Source: Paragordius varius (Eukaryota > Nematomorpha). From it: a DNA stretch of 64,000 nt. Both the position numbers and the translations under genes were made by a program. Positions within the stretch are counted from its first letter, which is position 1; each line of letters starts with the position of its first letter. The notes under the pieces were generated by a model. That model had not been told where the DNA came from, made no database searches, and saw only the letters and a program-made list of their open reading frames with translations. Positions 12,374 to 25,900 of this stretch are shown here, piece after piece. The stretch is from the NCBI GenBank assembly GCA_964247055.1, contig OZ176056.1:1674001-1738000 (forward strand), read 5' to 3'.

Positions 12374-12852
12374 AAGACGGTGGTACCCAACCTTTTTGCA
12401 CATACCCCACCGAATTGAATATATTCTTTACCCCCCCACCCCCCCAAAAAAAACAAAGATAGAAATTCAAATTTTATAATATTATGAAAACCATAATTAA
12501 TAACATGCCTGTATCAACAATTGTTAAAATATTTTTTCCGCGTTGGGGACAAATCTTGATAATATGCACATAAGATCATCATTAACTTTAACCTTCAATT
12601 TTTTTCTAGTTTTAATTTTTTGTTGAATCAGCACTAAGAATTCAGTTTCACATAAATACGTTAATTCAAAAGGTATATTAAAATTCCTAATGCAATAATT
12701 AATTTTAATTCTCAATGTTAGGAGTAACAATGATTTTTTAATAGTTAAATCATATTATTACTCTTGAAACAAATATAATGTGTTTATCGAAATTTTTGCC
12801 CCTCTTAAATCTACGCCCCCCTTAAGAGGATTTGCTTCATTGGGAACCACTG
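12374..12852 (-). mobile_element. hAT transposon remnant with transposase C-terminal fragment
   Basis: The minus-strand frame at about 12727-12524 reads FELTYLCETEF..IKTRKKLKVKVNDDLMCILS..P..EKIF. This matches the C-terminal dimerisation region of BED-type hAT transposases, whose family pattern is TTYLCESGFS..IKTK.RNRL...DLR.ALS...P.I. The flanking ends GTGGTACCCAACC and, at 12839-12851, TGGGAACCACTG inverted are hAT-like termini. Only this fragment survives. The interior also carries C-rich tracts (12429-12448). A weaker copy lies at 21126-21520. Confidence 0.55.
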
Positions 12853-12989
12853 GGCACCCAAACTGTATTTTTCATGCAAGAATTAAAAAAAATAAGGAAA
12901 TTGCACATATCTAAATAAACGAAATTTAAAGTTTTTCTTTTTGAAAGAATCACTCTTTATAAATATTCCCTAATAATATTTTTGTAAAA

Positions 12990-13112
12990 TTATAAAATAA
13001 TATAGGTAATTTTTAATCGTAAAAAACACACAATTTATTTTAGGGTGGAATTGTCAAGGGTGAATTTGAATTATTCAAGAGGGAATTTGAAGTGTAAATG
13101 GTATATTTCAAC
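12990..13112. repeat. T3 element, right-half remnant
   Basis: It carries the T3 right half: TAGGTAATTTTTAAT, AATTTATTTTAGGGTG, two or three units related to AAGGGTGAATTTGAATT, and the closing end GTAAATGGTATA. The left end is absent. Confidence 0.6.
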
Positions 13113-13781
13113 CAGAATGGAGCTATAAATATAACAAAAATTATCAAACCGCGCTAAATATCCAAGTGTACCAGCCCTGCTTTGAAGTATTTCTAAATAA
13201 CATTTCTTATTATGAAAAAATTTACTCTGAATTAAAATAATTTACACCTGTAAAATTTGGATTGTGCAGGAGTTAACTTCTTAATATTAGCCATGCGTTT
13301 CACTCATATTTAGGCGTTTTAGAAAAAAACTGTCCGCTCTAATTTTTATATCTAATATAGTACGATTGAAATATTGGATTTTTTCTTCAATGAACAATAT
13401 TAATATTAAATATTTTATGTTAAAAAATAATTTCATATCATAGTTGAATATTTATTTTTTGTACCATGAAACCATTTTTTATGACATAAAAATAGTAATG
13501 TCAAAGGCTTAGTTATACACAAGCAAGTCAGGTACTAGAGATATCTTATTTTAATATAAAAAGCTGTTAAATTGTTTCAACTATAAAAGTATATATAAAT
13601 AAATATAAATTATATCCTTGAAATGGGATTTACCAGGATTAAGTCAACGATAAATATATATGTTTTATACATAAATTTATCGTAATCTGTTTAAACAATG
13701 TTTTATGTGTGAAATTTTTTTAAGACACAAAAAAAGTTTTTTTAATTTCCGACAATCCGTATATTTTTACAATATAACATA

Positions 13782-14033
13782 CAGTATAAAATTGAATACG
13801 GACGAAACATAAATATATCAATACAAAAATTTTTTCCAAAGTTGTACTTTTTTAAACTTGTTTGTTTAAATATAACTTATTTTTTTAATTGAAAATAAAA
13901 TAGAAATCTATTTTATTTACAATCAATTTTATATTATGTACGAAAAATTAAGGTTTAATAAAGTATGGTTGTCTTTTGAAAATTCCTTATAATATTACGT
14001 TTTGTCCGTGTGATTATTATTTCCAACTTCACT
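13782..14033. repeat. T1 MITE, copy 2
   Basis: The left end is TA|CAGTATAAAATTGAATACGG, with ACGGACGAAACATAAA. The right end contains TTACGTTTTGTCCGTG. Internal landmarks match the other copies. The extreme right terminus is decayed, so the end coordinate is approximate. Confidence 0.65.
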
Positions 14034-16995
14034 ATTTTTTAATTCAAATAGTTAAAGGACAACTAAGTTAAGTTTTTAAATTGTTTATAGTAAAAAAAGC
14101 CGACAAACTTTTAAAACTATATATATATATATATATATATATTCATGCTTGATTAAATTTTTTTCTAATTATAGTACTATCATTTTTTATGGTTTCTTTA
14201 TATCCTATATATTCCGACTTTTTACATCATAAATGTTTTTTATTTTAAATTTTTTACTTTTTAGAGATTTTATCTTTCTGCCATTTTTTATGACTATATA
14301 AAAATTCCATTTTAATTGTAATAGTATTCCGATATATATATATATATATATACATATACTGTCAAAAAAAATTTAAAATAATTTTTCATGAGATAGCTTA
14401 TGACCAGCATATTCATTTGCCGTACAATTTTTTATTTGTTTACGACCTATATTTTAAAATATTGAGGGAAAATCGAAATCGGTTAAAAAGTAAAAATTAA
14501 GAATAAAAATAATGATAAAAATTGAGATATTACGGTTTATTATCATTTGAGGAGATATTTTCAATATATAAATAGCCTAAATTTTTTTACTTAGGGTTTT
14601 TTTAAAACCTCATATTTATATTAATTAATTTTAAGCTTTACATTTCATATTTTAATATTAACTTTTTACCAATCTAATTGACGGAAAATTTTAGAATATA
14701 TCCGAAATTGGTGACAAAGTTTACTTTCCTGTTAAAATTTATTTCCAAAAATTTTGAAACACAAAAAGAGAGAATAAATAGGTCCTAAAAATATGCTAAT
14801 ATGTTGTTTTTAGTAATTTTTAAGTTAAAAATTTTATTTTAATTTTTTTTGAATCCTTTAATTTTGTTTGTCTGACAATCGGCTATTGACTAATATAATT
14901 CAAATTTTTGAAATTAAAACTGTTTTTTTTTAGAAAATTTATCAACCAACCATTTTTTGTAATCTTTATATAAAAGTATCTTAATGTTTCGAAATTTTTC
15001 CATTATAAATCATTCTTATATTCTATTGTTGTTCTTGATATCATATTTCATTTACATATCATTTCATACATATTGTTAACATTTTATTGGAAAAATATTA
15101 TTTTTTGTTCAGTTTTAATACAAACAAACTAGAGAACTCTCTTCCCAAAATTAATTGAGATTTATGATTTCATTGGAATACACATATATTACATATTGTA
15201 ATCATAAAAACCAATATTCTGTGGTTTATATAAAAAATTTTCAGCAACTATAATGCTTGGAATTTTTATTTGGAATATTTGTAAGAAAAATTTTTTTTCC
15301 TATGTCGATTTCTAAGAAATAATATAGACACAGAGACAGCGAGAAAAACATATATATTTGTATTAACAAATAATAATAATCAATAAAACAAAAATTTTAG
15401 CGTGTTAAATAGATAACTAGGCTTTATTTCGCATTCAAAATTTGCTTAAAAATATATATATATATCATTCCGCTAAGCTGTTGTGTTATTCTATATTTTT
15501 AAGTATGATAGATATATGTTCAATAAAATTATTATTACTTTTTTTGTTATATCTGCGAAAAATATTACATTATTTTTTAGATATTTATTTATTCATATTG
15601 AAAATAGCTTATTATTGTATGCCTCTATTAGTTAAAAGTGTGCTTAATAATGTACATTGCGTAGTTATATTGTTTTAATATTAAGTATTTTTGTAAAAAT
15701 CCAATAACTCTATATAAATTTCTATTCCAGTTTAAATCTCAAATATTTTTTAAAAATTTCATGCCAGAATTTTTTATTTTAATACATTCCATGTGATTTC
15801 AATATTTTTTGGAAATTCTGAACATACATCCTTTTAACACATCATGTGGTTTTATTCGAAAACGGATATATATTAAATAAATTCTTGCAAGTATATTTGA
15901 TTATTCTTTAGGTATTATCATAAGTCATTTAATATAAAATTGTCCTTTTTAGCTATTAGAATTATGGTGTCCTAAACCAATTTTCGATATAAAAATTAAA
16001 AATGTAAATAATTAAATATAATAATTTCAAAAGTTAAGTTTTGTAAGTTTAAAAAAGTCTTATATACCCAGGCAAAGCTGTAATGATATTTAAAATCGCT
16101 TTAAATACCTTTGATATAAGTTTTTGTTCTAAAATTTTTAATATATATTAAAATAAAAATCTACTCGACCGGTTTTTTATGATAAAATATATAGCCTTAT
16201 ATATTATGTTAGACATTGTTAATATAATAAAATGTGTGGCATATTAGATATTTAACGTCATTTTTGTCCCCAAATGTGGCATGCTGGATATGGACAAAAT
16301 AATTTTTTAACAATTTATCTCATATAACATTAATTTCATATTAATATTCCGCTTGCGCATACTTATAAAACTATCTAAAAAGTCTGTAAAATAATGTCAT
16401 ATCTCGATTATAGCTAATATAGCTACATTGAAAATATAAGTTTTGAAAAAAATAGCATTTGTCAATGTGGAATATTTTAAGGGATTATCGGGTTAAAATG
16501 CGTCATCGAACTATCATATTTGTTGAAAATGAGTTATGATTTTGGCATCTATATAATATCAAATACTTATATTTGCTTATTACACCTCAATATAAATTCT
16601 AAGTTTATATTTAGGCTCATTATATTAACTATATATAACATGGATGAAATATATTTTAGCCTTGTGATCTAGAGTTTTGTGTCTAATGAAAATTTATAGG
16701 TCAAACCTTTAATTTATGATCAATATAATTTTTAGAGCCGTTCATTTAAACTTAAATCGTGACATTTTTATTTTAACAATTTTAATGGCTAAATCTGTAG
16801 AGTCCATATATAAAAATTGTCAAAACTTGATACCCTATCTATCTATAAAGTTTCAGGATTCTTTTCAAATAGTCGAATATATAATATTAACAGACTTAAA
16901 TTCAAAAAATAATATCTAAAAAACTCTAGGATTATAATTTTTTATAGCTCTATATATTCACTTTTTACTTATTTATATTTTATATCCGTATTTAG
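14034..16995. other. AT-rich DNA upstream of the first recognised RGS exon
   Basis: About 3 kb with no identifiable gene. It contains long (AT)n tracts at 14118-14142 and about 14334-14352. Because the exon starting at 16996 is already coding, this stretch is probably intron of the RGS12-like gene. Confidence 0.5.
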
Positions 16996-19900
16996 CCTGC
17001 TTCGATTTCAATATTCCCCAATGACAAACAGAAACGTTCCTCTCAATCCCAATATGGGAGGACGACCAACACAGAAAAAAGTACTACGACAAGCTCAACA
17101 AACGATTTAACATCCACACTTTACGACGATAATAATTTCAATAGCAATAATGATTATTATATTTATACTGGGCCAACAGAGTCCGAAAAAGATGTAAATC
17201 CACCGCCGCTAGAAGAAGTAATTCGTAATAATTCTTTCTCTGTTTTAACCGAAGCAAAAAAAACAGAAGGTTTGCTGTCTTTGTCTATGGAAAAACCGCA
17301 ATCTTCCGATTCAATCGCGACGCATACTACTGAAGAAACCTATAAACCGACCAAGTCAAATGCTGTCAAAAGTTTAGTTCAACGAGAGTTGGCAGCCCGA
17401 CGCCGTATAAGTAGTGGTGGAAGTTTAAGTGACCTTAAAAATCTCCATTTATCTGCCGCCTCAGGTTCTTCTGGGTCAGCTGCTGCTCTTAAACCTGGTG
17501 GCGGGACGGGGCATATAAAACCTACGAAAAAAACGCCTTTTGATGATACTTTAACCGCTCTAAAATTAAAAACAGCTGATGATATCATAGATGATTTTGA
17601 TGACATTTTGGGCGGACAAAAGGCTAAAGTTGTCGGAGGAATTGTGGTTACTAAACATGGCGGAGCCAAAAATATGGCGGCGGGAACAGGTCTTAGAAAG
17701 CCTAGTCGAACCACAGCAAATGCGCAATCATCGGCTTCAACCGAAGACCGGGTCGCTAGTTGGGCCGTTTCCTTCGATAACCTGTTGAAGGATCCAATTG
17801 GTATTAAAGTTTTTGAGGTATTACACATTCATTTATATATATATTCATTTACAACATTTGACTTCACATATTATGAAAATAGTATTAAAAAGTTAAGTTG
17901 GTTACCAAAATTTTAAGATAGGCGCGCTATCAGTGATTAACGAAGTCAAATATTTATGTCTAATCGATATGTACATGTGATCCAAAATAATTTTTACCCA
18001 AACTTTTAATGATTTATAGGGTTATTAAAGGGAAAATCTATTAATTCTCAGAATACTTTTTGTGACTTAAAAAGATATTCTGCAAAACCTTAATATCTAA
18101 AGCGATTTCCATTTTTTGTAATGCAAGCAAAAAAATTAGATCCTTAAACGTGTGTTGTTGCAACGAAAAAAAATCAATATCTTTTAATTAATATGGTCGT
18201 ACATTTATAAGAAAAGGGACAATTTTTTGTTGAATTAATATATGATATAAAAGAGAGACAATTTGACTCAAAAATATGCCAGTCGTTTTGCATTTTGGAA
18301 TATTTTAGATAGATTAAATGGTCTTGTATGTATTATAAAACGTCGTTTGTAAGTCAAAAAGCATATATATATATATATATCACCAAATTAAGATATGTAA
18401 CAGATTTTTCGTAATTCCGTGTCCTAAAAATACCCTAACAAATAAAGTTTGTTTATAAAGCCAGGGGCAATAATGTTCTTGATTTATGTTAATAGATCTG
18501 GCAAGATATGCTTGATGTACGAGTTTTTGTAAAATAATTATTTGTTGATTAAATCAAGATTCGTCCTACTGCGCGATATTTTTGTATTGGTATGGATCAC
18601 GATATAGTGTAAATAGATGCTTAAATAAATCTAACTATATAAAATGTTTCGTAGAAGGTTTCTGGCAACATTAATTCTATTATCTAATGATGAAATCTCT
18701 CTTTTGTATTGTTTCAAATTTTCGTTTATTATAAACTATTAATGGTCACATCTTTTAGATAAGGCTTTCCTCCTTTTTAATACTAATATCATGGAATGAT
18801 TTTTCATATATTTGGTTATCTGTTTACTATAAAGGATTCGAGCCATTTGTAATTATACTGAACTATTAAAATTCGTGTGAGAAAACACTAACATATTTAA
18901 ATTAAGGTGTGGCGGTTAAATTTGAAAAAATAAATCATTATTTCATATTTTACCAAAATCAAAAAATCGCAATTTACACGCTTGTTTTGATATTAACTTC
19001 AATATGTACTATTAGATTGATAAATATATAATAGTACTTAACAAAATTTATTTTTCAAAAGCGAAAAATAAATAAAAAAATCAACGTTACCAAATTGGTT
19101 AAATATAATTTTGCATTGTTTAGTTTAAATTACAAATGTTTTTTAAAAGTAAACAAAAAACTTTACACACATACATGGATATGTGTTGTCTTAAATTTAA
19201 ACCAAAAAAGTGTGTTTTAAAAATTACAGTTTAACAAAAAAGCAACCGTTAAAGGCTAATAAGATTTTATTGTTTCCTATATGTCTATATTCCTATCAAA
19301 ATATTTGCAATTCGTTAGTTTCTAACATTCTTAGCTATTTATTACAAAACAAAAAATGTCTCAAAATAGTTAAGCATTTACACAATCACTTATATAGAAT
19401 TTATTATTGTTATATTATTGCCAATCTACAATACTATGTTTGTGCTTTATTTGCACTGTTCAATCATAAATCTATTAAGTTCGTATATATTATTTGTAGT
19501 TAAGATGAAATTGTTGTAAATATGATTTGGATTTATATTCAAAAGCTATAAAAAATATTGATTTTTTAAGTGGTAGAAAAATCATCTTGTGGTTATTGGA
19601 TATATTTATCATATTATATTATTAACTCATCAATATCAATACAAAACCATCTTACACACATTATAAATATATAGATTACACAGTTATTATTTATTAGTTT
19701 GCGCAAAAATCTACTGAAAAAAAGCTTTATCGTTCCTTTTGAGAAATAAACGTTTGTATTGTCTAAAATGTAAGGTTATTTAGAGAATTTGGAATGAATT
19801 GAAATGTTTTTTAAAATTTATAACCAAAATTAAACTATCTCCCTTTCAAATTTAAAACTTTATTGTTTGAATTCAGTTTTATCATACACTATCATCCTAA

Positions 19901-22900
19901 ACTTAGGGGGTGTTTGAATATTATTTCAGAATTTCGTTTTGTTTTCCTATAAAGCCTATGTCCAAATAGTATATAAAAGTAGGACAACATATGAATACTA
20001 ATATTATATAATTTATTAATTTTATTGTACACTAAAAAATAGGAAAAAAGGTAGTAAGTATAGTCATAACCTTGAAAAATAAAATAAATTTATTGCTTTT
20101 TTCTAAAATAAAATGGAATTGAATGGAATGGAATCGTTTTTTAAATTAATGTTTTATTGTTATTGATTATATTAATAATATTATTACATTTTTATTGAAG
20201 CTTTTAACCGTACAAATAATTATAAAGATCAAAGGAATCAATGATATAAATAAGCTTTTATGTTATCAAAAAAACATTAATGAACATTGTTAGCTATTAA
20301 ATATTTTGCATAACCATCTCATATATTTTTAATATAATTTAAGTTAATAATTTTTTATTTAATTGCAAATAAAATAAAGACCTTTTTTCTAATAATTTTT
20401 TTGTGGTTTTATTTATAAAGATAAACCTTTTAAATGATATAATAGTAAATTTTAGCGGTTATAATTGAAAAGTTAGAATACAAAAAATAGATAAATGGTC
20501 CGGACCAATTACTTAGAATAGTTGAATATTATACTCTTTATTTATTTTTTATGATCAATGCTCAAAAATTTGTTAAAATTAAATGCCAATTTTTTGTTTA
20601 CAATAGCATATGGTTAAAAACAACAATAAGTTACAATTAAACAATTTTCCCCTTTTAACATTAATAATATTTTTGATTTAGTTATGGCCATTTTGCTTAC
20701 TTTATATGCCAAGTTAAATCAAGAGATTAATCTAATTGTTTAACTTCTCTAGAAATTTTATTAAATTATGTAATATTATTACTTGTAGCCTTTCTTGGTT
20801 CTTTTTTCGTCTATTTTTCTAAATTTTATTATCATTTTTAGATATTGTTAAACTATTTAATATTCTAACCTAATTTTCTAGTTACTCTTTACAATAATTC
20901 ACTCTTTATGAATTAATTTGGTCATTGTAATCAAACATTCCAAATCTACAATTTAAAAGAGTTATTTATGTGCATATATTTTTGAGTGATCAACTTTCTG
21001 ATTTATATGTGTCTGGGAATTTGTAAATAAAGTAACTTTTTTGTCATGAGACGCATTAACTATGTTTTAATATCTTGATAAGTATTGACATCGATTTTTT
21101 TGTTGTGTTTTTGAATTCTTATATATCAGTGGTTCTCAACCTTTTGATGTTCAGAAATTTAGGAAAATATTCCCCCCCCCTCTTAAAAAACAAGGAAAAA
21201 TATGAATTTTTTTCATTTTATTATAAAAATCGTAATCAATGAGATTTATTGTATTTGCAATAATTGAAAACTTTTTTCCATATCGGGAACAAATTTTAAT
21301 AATTACCACCTTAAATCCTCCTTTTGTTTATAGTTATATCTTTTATAATTGATTTTTCAGGAACCTTTGTTCTATGTAATATTTATTTTGGGTTTATAAA
21401 ATAATCCGAGTTTCCTACCTAACCATCTAAAAAATTAATGTTCATAATGACAAAATAGTGTTTTTATTACCCAATAAGGCCACCATTTTTCCATTTTCGC
21501 CTTGAGAACTCTTGCGCTGAAAACATATGAATAAAATTATTTTTAATAAATTTTTATAGAGTAATGAGCACTATTATAGGTCATAACTGTATCTTAATGG
21601 TTAAAAGGGGATTTAATGGACATGTAGCAACGTGCAATATTTTTAATTTATACCGTGTTGAATTGAATATTAGACTAAACTAAAAAATATCATTTACAAA
21701 GATGTGAATTATATACGCTTTAATAATTTAAAACACTCCAATAAATATTTTTTAAATATATAAATTTTTCCAATAGCATGTTTGATTTAGGGTAAAAAAC
21801 AAAGTTGAATTTTTCTATATATTTTCACTGCAAAAATGTTAGTCAACAATATGTAGATCTTGATAAAATAATTTTTTACCAGTTTAAATAATAATATCAT
21901 GTATTTGTTATGGCAATTATAACGGGGAAAAATTTAAACCTACCAATAGGTTTTATGTGAATTAATTCGATTCTATAAAATCATTTGAAAAGTGCTGCCG
22001 CAATATTTATATAAAATTTTTTATATAATTTTTATTATAGTTACTGAATTTTTTGTAAATTTTTAAAGTTTAATGCCTTTAGGACCCTTAATTTTGTCCC
22101 ACTTATATTTAATTAATTCATGTGTATTATTCAGGATTTCCTCATCAAAGAATACAGTGACGAAAATATCAAATTTTGGAAGGATTGTCAAAAGCTTACT
22201 GAGAATTCGGCAAATGTATTTTTTTAATTTTTCTTATACTTCTTATGATTTTGTTAAAAATATTTAATCTAAAATAATTCTTTACACATTCTTAAAATAG
22301 AAATTTTGACTTAATAAAAAAGTGTATTTTGTGTTTTTTTTTCAAAAAATGCATTTATTTTTAATTTATGTGGTTAGATAAAAAAAAATTTAATTTTTTT
22401 ATTGCTTTTATATTATCTTTATTTTTTTACCATTTTAATTTTGGTCATTTTTTTCTATGTGAAAAATTCCTTTGTAAATTCTCATTAAAATCTCTAGAGA
22501 CAAAATCCAAACAAATAATTACATTTCAAACAAAATATTTTGATTGATTGGAAAAACTACTACTAAAGACTGTTTTTAGCTTTTGATAACTACTTGTACA
22601 ATAAATTTTTTAAAATAATTTACAGTAAAAATTTAATTTATACGGACAAAACGTAAAAACATTAAAGATAAAGACAACCACACTTTTTGAACCATAATTT
22701 TCCTACATAAATTATTTAATTAAAATAATGTGTAAAAATATACGTCTTTATTTCGTAATTTTCAATTGCATGAGTTAGTTATAGTTAAAAAATGTGTTTA
22801 AAAAAGTACAGCGTTTTTTTGTAAAAAATATTTGCCTTTATATATTTACGTTTTGTCCGTGCAATTTTTTTGTACTTTTTTGTTGTTTTTTAGCTTTTAT

Positions 22901-25900
22901 AAACTTGTGTTATATAAATATTTTATCAATTTATATTAGTTTAATTCTTTCAATTTAGTGTTCTTTTGTATGGTTTTTTTAACTTTAATAAAATTGTACA
23001 CAAAAATTTTTCAATTAATTTACATTACTTTCTTTCAATTTACTGTTCTTTTGCGATTTTTTTAACTTTTTATAAACTTGTATAAAATCAAATTTGTATT
23101 AAATAATTTACTTTAATTTTCATGGTTTTTTTAGTGTGAAAAGCAAGGTGAGCACATTTACGAACAATATATAGCGGATAACGCGCCCTACCCCGTAAAT
23201 ATAAATGATTGCAGTCGACAAGCTATTATCGATCGGTTTAAGGCACGTGAAGATCAACCAATCGAGAATTGGCGCGAATTGTTTGAGATTGCGGAAACTC
23301 AAATTTTTAACCTTATGAAATATGATAGTTATGCAAGGTTATAATACATGCATATGCAGATTACATTGGTTTTTATATATTTTTCCTCAAAAATGTATAA
23401 AATTGTAATATTTTTATAAAATATAATTCTGAAACCAAGTCAAAATAGCCAGAATTGGTTTGTTTGTTTAATTTTTAAGTGATTTTGTCGCTTGTAAAAA
23501 TGCGGAAACCGGAACCGATTTATGTGGGACATTACACAATTATCAATTGTTTTTATAGGAAGAAAATTTTTTAAATAGGTGTATTTTTATCGTATTTAAA
23601 AATCTTTGAATATAGAACTATAAAAATTGATATTAAACTTAATGAAAAAGAAACAAAACGACAAATTTAAGATAATATTATTTAATGTGTTGCCTACATC
23701 TCTTACTATAAAATATTGGATCTTTGTTGAAATTATTATTATTCAACAAATTTTACTGTTTATAAGCATAAAACTCATAATCGAACACGGATCCAGTTTC
23801 GAGTCTCAATCTAGCAAGACTTTATATTTTTTATAATCTACAAAAAAGAGTCAAGTACCGTTTATTTTTGATGTACCCAAAAAAATTTAAGTGTTCTAGA
23901 ACTGTATTAAAGTATATAAAATATGATCAAATTTAAGCCCTTAAATAATAAATGCCAATTAACCAAATATGGATTTTTAATAGGTTTATCAAATCTGATG
24001 CATATAAGAATTGCTTGTTAAATGAACTGGAAAAGAAAACGCATATTGATACCTTTACTGATAAAAATAAGGATGCGTCCAACAAAGCTGCAGACGAATT
24101 CTCCAAAAAATGGAAGGCTAATCTTTTTTTCACAAAAAGTAAATTCTATTTTATTTCTGAAATGATTAGTTATTAATATTTAAAATATGTTAGGTTTTTT
24201 GGGATATTATTTGAAATAAGCCTTAATTTTGTTTGGATTACTTGGAATCGGTATGCCTATATACTAACTTTTTTACATGAAGTAATCTTATAAGGTGTAT
24301 AATTACTTATTAAAAAGCTATAAAGTGAGTTAGTTAATAAGAAAAAATAATGAAATAAAAATAGGATGTATGTAAAAATATACCAGTAGTTAACTTTTTT
24401 ATAAATTTATTTTTATAATTCCAATTTTTACTTTATCATATTCTGTATGTGCAAAAACATAGCTAAATTAGATAATTTGCTTATGGGAGCCCTGAGTAAA
24501 GGAGGTAATATCCTTATGATGCCTTCGGATAGTTCAGGCGAACCCACTGCCAAAATACGAGAAAAGCTTGGTGAGGACAATGTTAAAAAACGCCGACAGG
24601 GTATCTTTGAAGAAGGAACTCAAAAAAGCCCAACAACCGCTAAACCCTGGGCCACCCCCATTGAAATTTTAGCGGAAGGTGGCGGTTCAACACTCATAGC
24701 GGAAGAATCGTTAGAAACTTTCCCCAACACTCTAACGTCGTCTTCTACTACAAAGGGCGCTAATCAAAGGCATTATTCTTTCTCGGTAAACTCATTGCTA
24801 CAATTTTAACTGTTACGAAATTTCGCCTTTTTTATTTTATAAGATCACTCATATTTTTGTCTTATTTGATAAAATAAAAAAATAAAAATTGTTTTAATTT
24901 CCCCTTATTTAGTTGATTTTTGTGCATACCTTAAAATTTATTCTTTATAGGAGGAACAAAATAAATTAGGCCATGCATTGGGGCCAAAACCAAAAGGTGG
25001 TCCGATGCATATACCATCATCCATAACTCCTGAACCACATATGGGAAAAAAGGCTCATCATATGAAACCACCAGGAGAATCTCAAAAAACGACCGCACAC
25101 AAAGCCCAACAAGATCAATTATCATCCACTTTGCATAAAGTTGCTTCTACCAGTGCCCTGAAAGATGACTTAAACAACAGTAATAACCTTAATAAAAAAC
25201 ATAATGCACCATCGTCCCCTTCAACAGAATTTACGGGCTTAGATACATTCTTACTAAGTTATTACACCATCCTGGACATTCTAGGTGCTAATAAACCCAT
25301 CATTGATGCGATAGAGGAAAGTCGAGCTCTAGGCAAAATGGGAGGTGGTGGGACTTCACCCATGTTTACAATCGATCGAACTATTGTCCATATTTTTGTC
25401 ACGTCTGGTCTCACTTTTACTTCAACTTCAACAAATAACCCCAATGATGACAATAGGAAACAAAGTATACCTCAAGATAAAAAGCATTCAAATTTACCGA
25501 CAAACATTCCCCCTTCGTCTGAGTCGAGTAATATAATTCCCTCATCTAACACTAAACTGGAAAATGAAGATCCCAATGTTATCGATACTCAAACTATGCC
25601 CCCAATGATTAAAACTAAGCAAATTGAATTCCTCATATTCCCTAAGAAACAATACTACAGTGCAGGTGCAAACAAAAGTCTTAGCAACGCAAAAAATGCC
25701 AACAAAAGCAATCCTGAAGCTCTTCCCGATTCCATCAGCATTAAACGTATGTTAACTCATTTATGTCGACTCAAACATCTCAATTTCAGTGCTGTCGATG
25801 TGTATTTAACTCCGGCCCCGGTTCCATCCACTTCGGGCCGACAAACGCATAATAATACTTCCAATGTGCCAAAACGTGATGTATTTATTATGTTAAATTA

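Noticed and set aside
17379-17828. 149-codon minus-strand open frame across the first RGS exon
   Set aside because: It is the antisense shadow of a confident plus-strand exon with RGS homology, and has no family resemblance.
19210-19503. 97-codon open frame in the large RGS intron
   Set aside because: Low-complexity composition typical of AT-rich DNA and no recognisable domain; treated as chance.
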